Shown here: in pieces, positions 49,010 to 56,951 of the stretch
Layout: every line of letters starts with the position of its first letter
Position numbering within the stretch: the first letter of the stretch is position 1
From: HKCCE3408 sp039183205
GTDB taxonomy: Bacteria; Pseudomonadota; Alphaproteobacteria; Rhodobacterales; Rhodobacteraceae
Direction: 5' to 3'
DNA length: 64,000 bases
Assembly (NCBI GenBank): GCA_039183205.1
Contig: JBCDBR010000013.1
Span: forward strand, 1-64,000
The notes under the pieces: generated by a model
The model's input: the letters and a program-made list of their open reading frames with translations, nothing else
What the model was told of the DNA's origin: nothing
The model's database searches: none
Translations under genes and position numbers: made by a program

Positions 49010-51352
49010 CTATGCGCCGTAAGGCACCCAAACGGTTTTAATCTCCGTGGCCGCTTCGACAAAGCGGTCCGCGGAAACCTGGGACCAATCCGGGTTTTGC
49101 CCATCATTGACCCACGTCCGTTTGAGGTTTCCTGCGCTGGCGCCCTCGACCAGTTCAGAGATGTCTTGGCCTGAAAAGGACCAGATCGCATCAACCCCCA
49201 GGTGGCCAGCCAGCGCCGCCGCCATGTCTTGATGCTGGCCCGTGACGATATTAACCACGCCGCCCGGAACGTCCGAGGTGTCGAGAACTTGGTACAGATC
49301 GGTGGCTGTCAGTGGCGCAGTTTCATTTGTAATCAGCACCAGCCGGTTTCCCATAGCCATCGATGCACCGATCAGTGTGACCGGCGCCAGGAGCGCGGAG
49401 TCTTCGGGTGCAAATGCGCCAATGACGCCGACCGGTTCCCGCAAGGACATCGCCAAACCCCGGATCGGCACCGGTTTTGCGCGGCCTTCGACCTTGTCGG
49501 CCAGGGCTGCAAATGTGAACAGCCGATCGATGCTAGCGGCGACTTCGGCATCGGCCCGCGCCGACGTCGCACCTACCAGGTCCGTTAAGCGAGACGCGAA
49601 TTCGTCCGCCCGTGCGGAGAGATTTTCAGCAATGTAATAGAGAACCTGCGCCCGCAAGTGACCGGTCGTGGTGCGCCAGCCAGTTGCGTTTGTTGCCGCC
49701 TCCACCGCATTGCGCACGTCCTTGCGATTGCCCAGGCCGACATGACCCAGAAGTTTGCCCTTTGGGCCATGAACGACCTGCGAATAGCCACTATCGGGCC
49801 GCGCCTGTTTGCCGCCGATATACATCTTTGCCGTTCGGTCGATGTCGGATGCGGGTTCTCCACCCGATCGGGGTTTTGGTGCCGCCGCCGGATTGGTTTT
49901 CATCGGTGCGCTGAGATATGCGGCCAATCCTTCCCATCCGCCTTCGCGCCCAAAGCCCGACTCGCGCACGCCGCCAAATCCGGCCGCGGCGTCGAAAAGG
50001 TTTGTCGCGTTGACCCAAACCACGCCCGCGGCCAGTTTCGGCGCAATGTCGAGCGCGAGATTGATATTCTCACTCCAGATCGTGGCGGCTAGGCCAAATC
50101 GAGTATTGTTGGCCAGGCTCACCGCTTCAGAGGGCGTGCGAAACGTTGTTCCCACCAAGACCGGACCAAAAATCTCCTCCTGCATCAGCGGCGCAGCGGG
50201 CGATAGGCCTGTGATCAATGTCGGCGGATAAAAGCACCCGGTTTCGGGCATCGCGATGGCCGCACGATGCATATCGCCTTCGGAATTGGCGTCGACCATC
50301 GCGCTGATTGCGGCATGCTGGACGGGGTCTACCACGGCGCCGATATCGATGGATTTATCCAGCGGGTTGCCGACACGCAGTTTGTCCATCCGCGCCTTTA
50401 ACCGCGCATGGAATGTTTCCGCGACCGATTCCTGCACCAAGAGCCTGGAGCCCGCGCAACAGACCTGCCCTTGATTGAACCAGATCGCGTCAACCAAGCC
50501 CTCGATGGCAGAGTCTAAATCAGCATCTTCTAAGACGATGTACGGCGATTTACCCCCGAGTTCGAGCGTAAGGCGCTTGCCCCGACCGGCCGTTGCGGTC
50601 CGAATGCGCCGGCCGACATCGGTCGAACCTGTGAACGCGATTTTTGCGATATCGGAATGCTCGACAATCGCCTGGCCCGTCGCACCGTCACCGGTGACGA
50701 TATTGACGACGCCTTTTGGCACCCCTGCCTCGGCACAGATTTCGGCGAAAAGCAGCGCCGTCAAAGAGGTATATTCAGCTGGCTTTAGCACCACGGTATT
50801 TCCCGCAGCCAAGGCCGGCGCGATTTTCCAGGCCAGCATCAAGAGCGGGAAATTCCACGGGATGATCTGGCCACATACGCCAAGCGGGCGGTGATCGGGC
50901 ATTTCCTCGGTCAGGAGCTGGGCAAGTCCTGCATGGTAGTAAAAATGGCGCTGCGCCAGCGGGATATCGATGTCCCGGCTTTCACGAATGGGTTTCCCAT
51001 TGTCCAGCGTTTCAAGAACGGCAAATAGCCGGCTGTGTTTTTGCAAGAGCCGCGCCAGCGCATAAAGGTGGCGTGCGCGTTTGTGCCCCGATAGCTTTGC
51101 CCATTTCGGAAACGCGGCCTTTGCGGCCTTTACGGCGCCATCTACATCGGCAACGCCGCCTTGGCTGATCTGGGCCAGGACCTCACCATTGGCGGGGTTT
51201 TTCGTTGCAAACGTTGCGCCGGGCGCGGTGAATTCCCCGCCGATGAAATGCCCAAATTGTGCATCATGTTTATTGAGCCAAGACCGTGCCTCGGCATCGC
51301 TTTCCGGTGCCGGGCCGTATTCCATGTTTTCGAATATCTCGCGCGTCGTCAT
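49010..51352 (-). CDS. Two-domain aldehyde dehydrogenase
   Basis: A 780-residue protein with a complete ALDH in the first two thirds (residues about 30-500: PWNFPL at 165, FTGSTDVGRR, Glu264 in ELGGKSP, Cys298 in GQVCCAGS) and a second, shorter ALDH-like region (about 525-780) that keeps the cofactor-domain pattern (GVIGAFAPEDSALL, VNIVTG, WSFSGQD) but has no catalytic cysteine or glutamate motif. It starts 8 bases after deoC. Acetaldehyde from deoxyribose-phosphate aldolase is the likely substrate. The longer frame upstream to 51481 is not used because it lies inside deoC. Confidence 0.9.
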   Translation of the reverse strand: MTTREIFENMEYGPAPESDAEARSWLNKHDAQFGHFIGGEFTAPGATFATKNPANGEVLAQISQGGVADVDGAVKAAKAAFPKWAKLSGHKRARHLYALARLLQKHSRLFAVLETLDNGKPIRESRDIDIPLAQRHFYYHAGLAQLLTEEMPDHRPLGVCGQIIPWNFPLLMLAWKIAPALAAGNTVVLKPAEYTSLTALLFAEICAEAGVPKGVVNIVTGDGATGQAIVEHSDIAKIAFTGSTDVGRRIRTATAGRGKRLTLELGGKSPYIVLEDADLDSAIEGLVDAIWFNQGQVCCAGSRLLVQESVAETFHARLKARMDKLRVGNPLDKSIDIGAVVDPVQHAAISAMVDANSEGDMHRAAIAMPETGCFYPPTLITGLSPAAPLMQEEIFGPVLVGTTFRTPSEAVSLANNTRFGLAATIWSENINLALDIAPKLAAGVVWVNATNLFDAAAGFGGVRESGFGREGGWEGLAAYLSAPMKTNPAAAPKPRSGGEPASDIDRTAKMYIGGKQARPDSGYSQVVHGPKGKLLGHVGLGNRKDVRNAVEAATNATGWRTTTGHLRAQVLYYIAENLSARADEFASRLTDLVGATSARADAEVAASIDRLFTFAALADKVEGRAKPVPIRGLAMSLREPVGVIGAFAPEDSALLAPVTLIGASMAMGNRLVLITNETAPLTATDLYQVLDTSDVPGGVVNIVTGQHQDMAAALAGHLGVDAIWSFSGQDISELVEGASAGNLKRTWVNDGQNPDWSQVSADRFVEAATEIKTVWVPYGA

Positions 51353-51360
51353 TGCGGGCC

Positions 51361-52359
51361 TCATGCCATCGGATGGCGGTAACTGGCCGAATATTGGCCG
51401 GTGACTTGGTGTTCGAGCTGGCGTTCGATATCGCCCAGCAGGCTGGACGCGCCAAAGCGAAACAGTTCGGGCGACAGCCACGCATCCCCAAGTTCCTCTT
51501 TCATCAAGGCGAGATAAACCAACGCATCTTTCGCCTTCGATATCCCGCCCGCAGGCTTGTAGCCGACTTTGAAGCCCGTTCTTTCCTGATATTCCCGGAT
51601 CGCACGGATCATCACTAAGCTGACCGGCAGGGTCGCGTTAACGGTTTCCTTTCCGGTCGAGGTTTTGATGAAATCCGCACCGGCCATCATGCAGACAAGG
51701 GATGCGCGCGCCACGTTCTGCAACGTGCCAAGCTCGCCGGTGGCCAAGATAGCCTTGACATGCGCGTCGCCGCAGGCGGCGCGGAAAGTGCGCATTTCAT
51801 CAAAAAGCGCTTGCCAGTTTCCGGTCAGCACGTGCCGTCGCGAAATCACGATGTCGATTTCTGCCGCGCCGGCGGCAACACTTTCCTCAATCTCTGCCAC
51901 GCGGAGATGAAACGGTGACAGCCCGGCTGGAAAGCCCGTTGAGACCGCGGCGACCGGAATGCTCGACCCCTGCAAAGCATCGACCGCTGTGGCGACCATG
52001 TCGTGGTAGACGCAAACGGCGCCGGTGGTGATCGGCGGTAGACCAAGTCGATGGAGAATATCGGCGCGAACGGGCTGACGCGCCTTAGCGCAGAGGCGTC
52101 GGACGCGCCCCGCAGTGTCGTCGCCAGCCAGCGTCGTGAGATCAATGAGGGTGACGGCCCGTGCCAGCCAGGCCGACTGCCATTCCTTCTTCACGCTGCG
52201 GCGGCCTGGAAGCGTTGCGGCGCGCCGTTCGATCGCACTGCGATTGGCCTGCGCGCGGGCCACCCAATCCAAATCCAGGTCTTGTCCGGCATTGCGCGGC
52301 AATTTCACCTGCGGCAGCGCAAGATCGGTCTCGTCTGTGTCGCGTAGATGTTGATCCAT
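51361..52359 (-). CDS. deoC: Deoxyribose-phosphate aldolase
   Basis: Class I aldolase that splits 2-deoxyribose-5-phosphate into glyceraldehyde-3-phosphate and acetaldehyde. The 332-residue protein (longer than E. coli DeoC, similar to the eukaryote-like branch) shows the Schiff-base lysine in ADFIKTSTGKE, the second lysine in GYKPAGGISK, and the acidic residue in AAEIDIVISR. The start is uncertain (52359 or 52374). It is followed by an aldehyde dehydrogenase gene, which removes the acetaldehyde, and lies divergent to rpe with a palindrome in between. deoD is also in this window. Confidence 0.95.
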   Translation of the reverse strand: MDQHLRDTDETDLALPQVKLPRNAGQDLDLDWVARAQANRSAIERRAATLPGRRSVKKEWQSAWLARAVTLIDLTTLAGDDTAGRVRRLCAKARQPVRADILHRLGLPPITTGAVCVYHDMVATAVDALQGSSIPVAAVSTGFPAGLSPFHLRVAEIEESVAAGAAEIDIVISRRHVLTGNWQALFDEMRTFRAACGDAHVKAILATGELGTLQNVARASLVCMMAGADFIKTSTGKETVNATLPVSLVMIRAIREYQERTGFKVGYKPAGGISKAKDALVYLALMKEELGDAWLSPELFRFGASSLLGDIERQLEHQVTGQYSASYRHPMA

Positions 52360-52397
52360 GACCAAAGGTCTCATGCAATCGCGATATTGGCAAGCTT

Positions 52398-52407
52398 GAC
52401 CAATTGG
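52398..52407. promoter_or_regulatory. Palindrome in the deoC/rpe divergent promoter
   Basis: ACCAATTGGT is a perfect 10-bp palindrome, flanked by TG and AA. It lies 38 bases before the deoC start and 67 bases before the rpe start. It could be the operator for a GntR- or DeoR-type repressor; the protein is not encoded nearby. Confidence 0.35.
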
Positions 52408-52474
52408 TAAAAATTATCGCCCCGTGACATGCAACCGGCGCCGGGGTAGGGAGGCGCGAGAAGAGGAAATGCCC

Positions 52475-53161
52475 ATGCCCGCAGGCCGCAAAATCCAAAT
52501 TGCTCCGTCAATCCTCAGCGCCGATTTTGCGGATTTCGGCGCAGAAATCAGGGCCGTTGAGGCGGCGGGCGCCGATATCGTCCATGTCGATGTCATGGAC
52601 GGGCATTTTGTGCCGAACCTGACCTTCGGGGCCCAAGCCGTCAAAGCGTTCCGACCGCATGTGACCACCGTTATGGACGTGCATTTGATGATCGCGCCTG
52701 TCGATCCTTATGTCGAGGCCTATGCCGAGGCCGGGGCTGACATTCTGACGGCGCATGTTGAAGCCGGCCCGCATATTCACCGCACGTTGCAAGCCATCCG
52801 CGCGGCGGGCCTGCGCGCTGGCGTCGCGCTTAACCCCGGAACGCCGGCGGATGCGGTGGCGCATGTCCTGGATATGGTGGATTTGGTTTGCGTCATGACT
52901 GTGAACCCCGGATTTGGCGGGCAGAAATTTTTGGACATGACCCAAAAGATCGGACAGTTGCGCGACATGATTGGCGACCAAAACGTCGTCATCGAAATTG
53001 ACGGTGGCGTGACCGTGGACACCGCACCCCGTGTGGTGGCGGCCGGTGCGGACATTTTGGTTGCGGGTTCGGCCGTATTCAGCGGCGGTTCAGCCAATGA
53101 ACCAGGCGCCTATGCAGACAACATCACGGCCCTCCGACAGGCGGCCAATACGGCATTCTAG
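52475..53161 (+). CDS. rpe: Ribulose-phosphate 3-epimerase
   Basis: Interconverts ribulose-5-phosphate and xylulose-5-phosphate in the pentose phosphate and Calvin cycles. The 228-residue TIM-barrel shows IAPSILSADFADFG, HVDVMDGHFVPNLTFG (metal-binding His and Asp), VNPGFGGQKF and EIDGGVTVDTAP. GAGG stands 8 bases before ATG 52475, which is preferred to ATG 52469. Divergent from deoC; both feed sugar phosphates into central metabolism. Confidence 0.97.
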   Translation: MPAGRKIQIAPSILSADFADFGAEIRAVEAAGADIVHVDVMDGHFVPNLTFGAQAVKAFRPHVTTVMDVHLMIAPVDPYVEAYAEAGADILTAHVEAGPHIHRTLQAIRAAGLRAGVALNPGTPADAVAHVLDMVDLVCVMTVNPGFGGQKFLDMTQKIGQLRDMIGDQNVVIEIDGGVTVDTAPRVVAAGADILVAGSAVFSGGSANEPGAYADNITALRQAANTAF

Positions 53162-53467
53162 TGGACCCGTGGCGTTCGCGCCGCCCGACGAAGGATGCGG
53201 ATTGCAATTCACCGTCCTAAGCACGGCGTTGACTTGCGTTTGTCCCAGGCGTCTTGGCCGCGACGCAGGTCGCGCCCCATGAAATGTAGCGTCGATCGCG
53301 CGCCAATTTTCGTGCGTGAAATGCTGCTCCGAACCACGCGATGGGCCGTTTCCGGTTGGGCACCGAACCTTTGACCAAGGGGTGCACATTTTTATTACCG
53401 AGAACGAATAACCGGATGTCCCGCGGTCTATTGTAGGCGCTGTGGCCGATCTGCTTGTGCGGCGCGG
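53162..53467. other. Gene-free stretch between rpe and the flavoprotein gene
   Basis: About 306 bases where both flanking genes end. The only frames are short or out of character (for instance 31 codons from 53279), without a convincing ribosome binding site. I see no clear terminator, repeat or RNA signature. Confidence 0.4.
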
Positions 53468-54886
53468 TTAGCCGGCCGCAATTGGCCGAATGCGGATGTC
53501 ATGATCGCAGGCCACTTGTTCCAATGCGGCGCGGGCATGGCTGAGGTATTTTTTCCGGTGGAATTTTACATCAATCAATGTCGCCAGCCTTCGATGCAGT
53601 GGGAACCATCGATCCAGATCCAACCCGCAGGAATCCAGAACCCGAAACGGTACCGCGTCGATCAAAGCAACGGTATTGTAGAATGTCGCCGTCGTTGCCG
53701 TCGCATAAAGCAGTTTTCGGTCAATTCTGCGCAGCGCGTCCAAATCCACCTCAAAGAGGTCGGACTGACGAAGCGTGTCGGTCAAAAAAAGGTGCGGCAA
53801 GAAATATGCGGAAACGCTGGACAAAAAATGGACAGCAGAGCGCGGCGTAATCGTTAGAACCCGCCCGCCTTGCGAAAGGCAAGGTTCCGCCGACCGCTCC
53901 TGCCGCAATACGTGCCCGGTACAATTGATGACTTGCGCATCCGGTGGAACAGGCAATCTTGTGCCGTTCCGCGTCAGGATTTCAGGGCCGCCTTCGCCGT
54001 CGACGACATCTTGGAAATAATCGCTGATGATTGCGGTCAAACCGTTCTCTATGCGGTCCCGTTCGCCTTCCGAAAGGAGGCCGTAGAAAAACTGCTCGCC
54101 GGCGTCACCCACGCGGATTGTATAGGTTTTTCGGAATAGATCGAATACGTCTTGATAATTCTGGCCGTCGAATTCCATCGCAATGTCCCGAAAAACAGCA
54201 AGCACGAGATGCCCGCGCCAGATCCGGGGCAGACCTGTTGGCAATGTCAGATCGCGGCTTACGAAAACAGTGCCCTTCCCATTAAGCAGCGTCACCGGTC
54301 TGCTGGGGTTTGCCATGATCAATTCATGGCAGGCATCCATCCCGGTTTTGCCGCCGCCGATGACAAAAGCGGGGGCATTGCTGGCTGTATCCATTGCCGA
54401 TGGCGTGGTGGAAACAACGTTTTGCGAGCTTAACTTAAGGGGCGAGAGTTGCGGAATATCAAACCCGGCTGCGTGAATAACGCGCTTGGCCGTCACCGTT
54501 TCGGCCTTCGCGTCCGATATCAAGCGAATATGCACCATCGCGGCGTCTTCGGTTAGGTCGGCACATTCCGTCTCGAACCGCGTTTCGATCTCAAGCCGCT
54601 CCGACAACTCCGAATAGCACTGCGCCAAATGTGCTACGACTTCATTGCCACGGGCCAAATACTCGGCGGGCTTTTTCCAATTCCAGGCCATGTCACCGAC
54701 GGTAAAACTACCGTGCGGTTGGTGTAGTCTGACAAAAGGATAACTGTTGCGCCACATCCCTCCCGGGCCGGCATTGCGATCGACCAACAGAATTTTCGCC
54801 TTTGGCGCAAGGTAACCGGCGGCGCTGTACAGCGCGTTTAGTCCTGCAATGCCGGCGCCAATCACCGCCAGTTCGAATTGGGCCAT
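53468..54886 (-). CDS. FMO-like FAD/NAD(P)-binding oxidoreductase
   Basis: A 472-residue flavoprotein with two dinucleotide-binding motifs: VIGAGIAGLNA near the N-terminus for FAD and VIGGGKTGMDA (about residue 172) for NAD(P)H, as in flavin-containing monooxygenases and related lone NAD(P)-binding proteins. GPGGMWRNSYPFVRLHQPHG follows the first motif. The FMO fingerprint FxGxxxHxxxY/F is not obvious, so monooxygenase activity is not assured. It follows ccr on the same strand but beyond a terminator, so it probably has its own promoter. Confidence 0.85.
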   Translation of the reverse strand: MAQFELAVIGAGIAGLNALYSAAGYLAPKAKILLVDRNAGPGGMWRNSYPFVRLHQPHGSFTVGDMAWNWKKPAEYLARGNEVVAHLAQCYSELSERLEIETRFETECADLTEDAAMVHIRLISDAKAETVTAKRVIHAAGFDIPQLSPLKLSSQNVVSTTPSAMDTASNAPAFVIGGGKTGMDACHELIMANPSRPVTLLNGKGTVFVSRDLTLPTGLPRIWRGHLVLAVFRDIAMEFDGQNYQDVFDLFRKTYTIRVGDAGEQFFYGLLSEGERDRIENGLTAIISDYFQDVVDGEGGPEILTRNGTRLPVPPDAQVINCTGHVLRQERSAEPCLSQGGRVLTITPRSAVHFLSSVSAYFLPHLFLTDTLRQSDLFEVDLDALRRIDRKLLYATATTATFYNTVALIDAVPFRVLDSCGLDLDRWFPLHRRLATLIDVKFHRKKYLSHARAALEQVACDHDIRIRPIAAG

Positions 54887-54941
54887 CGACGTCCTCCCCA
54901 GCTTGTGCTGAGCATAAGGATGCGATTGGGGAAGGGTATAG

Positions 54942-54971
54942 AAAAAACCGCCGCCCGATTTCGCGGGCGGC
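54942..54971 (-). terminator. ccr intrinsic terminator
   Basis: On the minus strand GCCGCCCG (54971-54964) pairs with CGGGCGGC (54957-54950), loop CGAAAT, then GG and six T (54947-54942). It lies 38 bases past the ccr stop and just before the flavoprotein gene. Confidence 0.88.
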
Positions 54972-55009
54972 GCGGCAGTGCTAGGGCTTTTGGCGTTTGG
55001 TTGGACCCG

Positions 55010-56305
55010 TTATTTGCCGGTTGGGCCCGCTTCCAGCACATCTTCGAGTGTTCTGAGGCCTGTGCGCGGCGCTTGGACCAAAACACTCATATTCCCTGGC
55101 TTATGCTCGTTTTTGTACATTTTCGTGTGTGCGTCGGGCAATTCGGCCCAGGGGAACACCTCTGACATGCAAGGGTCGAGCCGGCGTTCCAGCATTAGCC
55201 TGTTGGCCGCTGCCGCTTGCTTGAGATGTGCGAAATGGCTGCCTTGCAGTCGCTTTTGGTGCATCCACATATAGCGGACGTCAAAGGTGCAATTAAATCC
55301 GGTCGTGCCCGCACAGATGACGACCATGCCCCCCTTTTTGACGACAAAGGTCGAAACCGGGAACGTCGCTTCACCGGGATGTTCAAAGACCATGTCAACA
55401 TTAATGCCTTTGCCGGTGATGTCCCAGATTGCCTTGCCGAATTTGCGCGCCTCTTTGAACCATTCGGCGTATTCGGCTGTATTGACCTTTGGCAGTTGGC
55501 CCCAGCACTTGAACTCCTTGCGGTTGATTACGCCCTTGGCACCCAAGCCCATGACAAATTCCCGTTTGTCCTCGTCCGAGATCACGCCGATGGCATTGGC
55601 GCCTGCGGTGTTGATAAGCTGGATGGCGTAAGAGCCGAGGCCGCCCGACGCCCCCCAAACCAGGACGTTTTGGCCTGGCTTGAGGTCATGCGGCTCGTGC
55701 CCGAACAGCATCCGGTAGGCTGTGGCCAAAGTGAGCGTGTAGCAGGCCGCCTCTTCCCAGGTCAGATGCTTTGGCCGCGGCATGAGTTGCTGCGCCTGCA
55801 CATTGGTGAACTGTGCAAAGCTCCCATCCGGCGTCTCATAGCCCCAAATGCGCTGGCTGTCGGAATACATCGGATCACCGCCGTTGCATGCTTCGTCATC
55901 GCCATCGTCTTGATTGCAGTGAATGACAACCTCATCGCCCACCTTCCAGCGTTTGACCTTGTCACCGACGGCCCAAACGATCCCGGACGCGTCGGATCCC
56001 GCGATGTGATAGGGCGCAGAGTGGCCATCGAACGGGCTGATCGGTTCACCAAGTCCGGCCCAGACCCCGTTATAATTAACGCCGGCGGCCATCACGAGCA
56101 CCAATACCTCGTTCGAATCGAGCGACGGCGTTTCGACAATCTCGACCGCGAAGGCCTTGTCGGGCGTGCCATGACGTTCGCGTCGGATGGTCCAGGCGTG
56201 CATGTGCTTTGGGACATGACCCAGAGGCGGCATTTCGCCCATCTCGTAGAGATCCTTTATCGGCGCCTCATACGGCGTCACACCCGTCGATTGATCCAAT
56301 GCCAT
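55010..56305 (-). CDS. ccr: Crotonyl-CoA carboxylase/reductase
   Basis: Key enzyme of the ethylmalonyl-CoA pathway: reductive carboxylation of crotonyl-CoA to (2S)-ethylmalonyl-CoA with NADPH and CO2. The 431-residue protein is an MDR-fold enzyme with an N-terminal region typical of Ccr (YEAPIKDLYEMGEMPPLGHVPK), LVMAAGVNYNGVWAGLGEP, the cofactor motif WGASGGLGSYAIQL and the C-terminal WMHQKRLQGSHFAHLKQA. ATG 56305 gives the standard start MALDQSTGV. The upstream region is long and rich in repeats. ecm, the next-but-one enzyme of the pathway, is 2.6 kb away on the other strand. Confidence 0.96.
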   Translation of the reverse strand: MALDQSTGVTPYEAPIKDLYEMGEMPPLGHVPKHMHAWTIRRERHGTPDKAFAVEIVETPSLDSNEVLVLVMAAGVNYNGVWAGLGEPISPFDGHSAPYHIAGSDASGIVWAVGDKVKRWKVGDEVVIHCNQDDGDDEACNGGDPMYSDSQRIWGYETPDGSFAQFTNVQAQQLMPRPKHLTWEEAACYTLTLATAYRMLFGHEPHDLKPGQNVLVWGASGGLGSYAIQLINTAGANAIGVISDEDKREFVMGLGAKGVINRKEFKCWGQLPKVNTAEYAEWFKEARKFGKAIWDITGKGINVDMVFEHPGEATFPVSTFVVKKGGMVVICAGTTGFNCTFDVRYMWMHQKRLQGSHFAHLKQAAAANRLMLERRLDPCMSEVFPWAELPDAHTKMYKNEHKPGNMSVLVQAPRTGLRTLEDVLEAGPTGK

Positions 56306-56401
56306 CACATAAGCATCCTCATGCTGCGGCGCGGAATCGCCCGTGCCTTCGCGAGGAGAGATACATCTGTGGCGCAACTTTGCAACCCAAAATAGAGAAA
56401 C

Positions 56402-56421
56402 AGTGAAATTTTATTGCGAGG
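56402..56421. promoter_or_regulatory. Copy 1 of a 20-bp motif shared by the ccr and ecm upstream regions
   Basis: AGTGAAWTTTTATTGCGRGG is present here with A at both variable positions; the second copy stands at 58901-58920 before ecm. The two share 18 of 20 bases. This copy lies 97 bases upstream of the ccr start and is inverted relative to ccr. Possible common operator of the pathway; inferred. Confidence 0.45.
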
Positions 56422-56446
56422 CGACGGTTCAAGCGGGCGTCTAGAT

Positions 56447-56490
56447 GCGGTATAGATGCGGTATAGAACTGGTATAGAACCGGTATAGAC
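56447..56490. repeat. Four 11-bp tandem repeats upstream of ccr
   Basis: Four consecutive 11-base units: GCGGTATAGAT, GCGGTATAGAA, CTGGTATAGAA and CCGGTATAGAC, each with the core GGTATAGA; a partial unit (TAGAT) precedes them. The 11-base period places the cores on one face of the helix, as for cooperative binding of a regulator. They lie 142-185 bases upstream of the ccr start. Confidence 0.7.
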
Positions 56491-56512
56491 GTCGCGCGGT
56501 CGGCAAAGATCG

Positions 56513-56607
56513 CGCTCCCGCCCCCCTTCGGCCTTGCGGCCTGCGGGCGTTGGGCCGGGCGCGATTTCTTGAAAAGAAATCGGTCCGAAATCTTCAAAAG
56601 ATTTCGG
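56513..56607. repeat. Palindromic intergenic element with GC hairpin and two AT hairpins
   Basis: A GC-rich inverted structure (about 56513-56562) is followed by GATTTCTT-GAA-AAGAAATC (56563-56581) and CCGAAATCTT-CAA-AAGATTTCGG (56585-56607), two perfect hairpins of 8 and 10 bp. The combination looks like a dispersed palindromic element of the kind found between genes in Rhodobacterales; a genome-wide copy count is needed to call it a repeat. Confidence 0.45.
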
Positions 56608-56951
56608 CGCCCCCAATGTCGACGGTGGAGCTTAGCGCGCGACACGGCCAAGCCGCGTTTACGCACAGTGCCTGGCGGCAGCCTTGGCCTGCTGAGCGTC
56701 TGACGGCGTTACGTTATGGTTGCTTTGACAAGTCTATCCGGTCGCTTGGTCATCTGTCGAATGTTGCGCGCGTCTTGCAACCCGCATCCGATGTGATCAG
56801 CGTCAGCGCGAAATCGCAGCTTGGGCTGGATGTTGGCGTCTATATGTCGCCATCTCAGGCCCAAATGCCATAGGCGCCCAGAGCCCGCAGAAAGCCAATC
56901 GCTGTCCCGGGCCGCGCAGCTCAGGCCGATCCGCGATCCGACGGATAAGTT
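56608..56951. other. Stretch without a secure gene between the palindromic element and the acyltransferase gene
   Basis: No confident gene. On the minus strand a 50-codon frame (56803-56955) begins inside the acyltransferase stop (ATGA) and is basic (MKLIRRIADRPELRGPGQRL at its start); it might be real but lacks other support. On the plus strand an 85-codon frame from 56616 has ordinary composition and no ribosome binding site. Confidence 0.35.

Noticed and set aside
53090..53389. 99-codon minus-strand frame overlapping the end of rpe
   Set aside because: Partly antisense to rpe, no recognisable features, and no ribosome binding site.
56371..56386. GCGCAAC-TTTGCAAC as a ScfR/PccR-type operator (TTTGCAAA repeats) near ccr
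   Set aside because: Only one half-site is close to TTTGCAAA and the spacing does not fit the N4 arrangement, so a match cannot be claimed.
55217..56395. 392-codon plus-strand frame opposite ccr
   Set aside because: It mirrors the strongly conserved ccr gene in antisense; its composition is that of a high-GC shadow frame and it has no ribosome binding site or family resemblance.
56616..56873. 85-codon plus-strand frame in the ccr upstream region
   Set aside because: No ribosome binding site, no motif, and ordinary composition; possibly a decayed gene, but nothing shows that.
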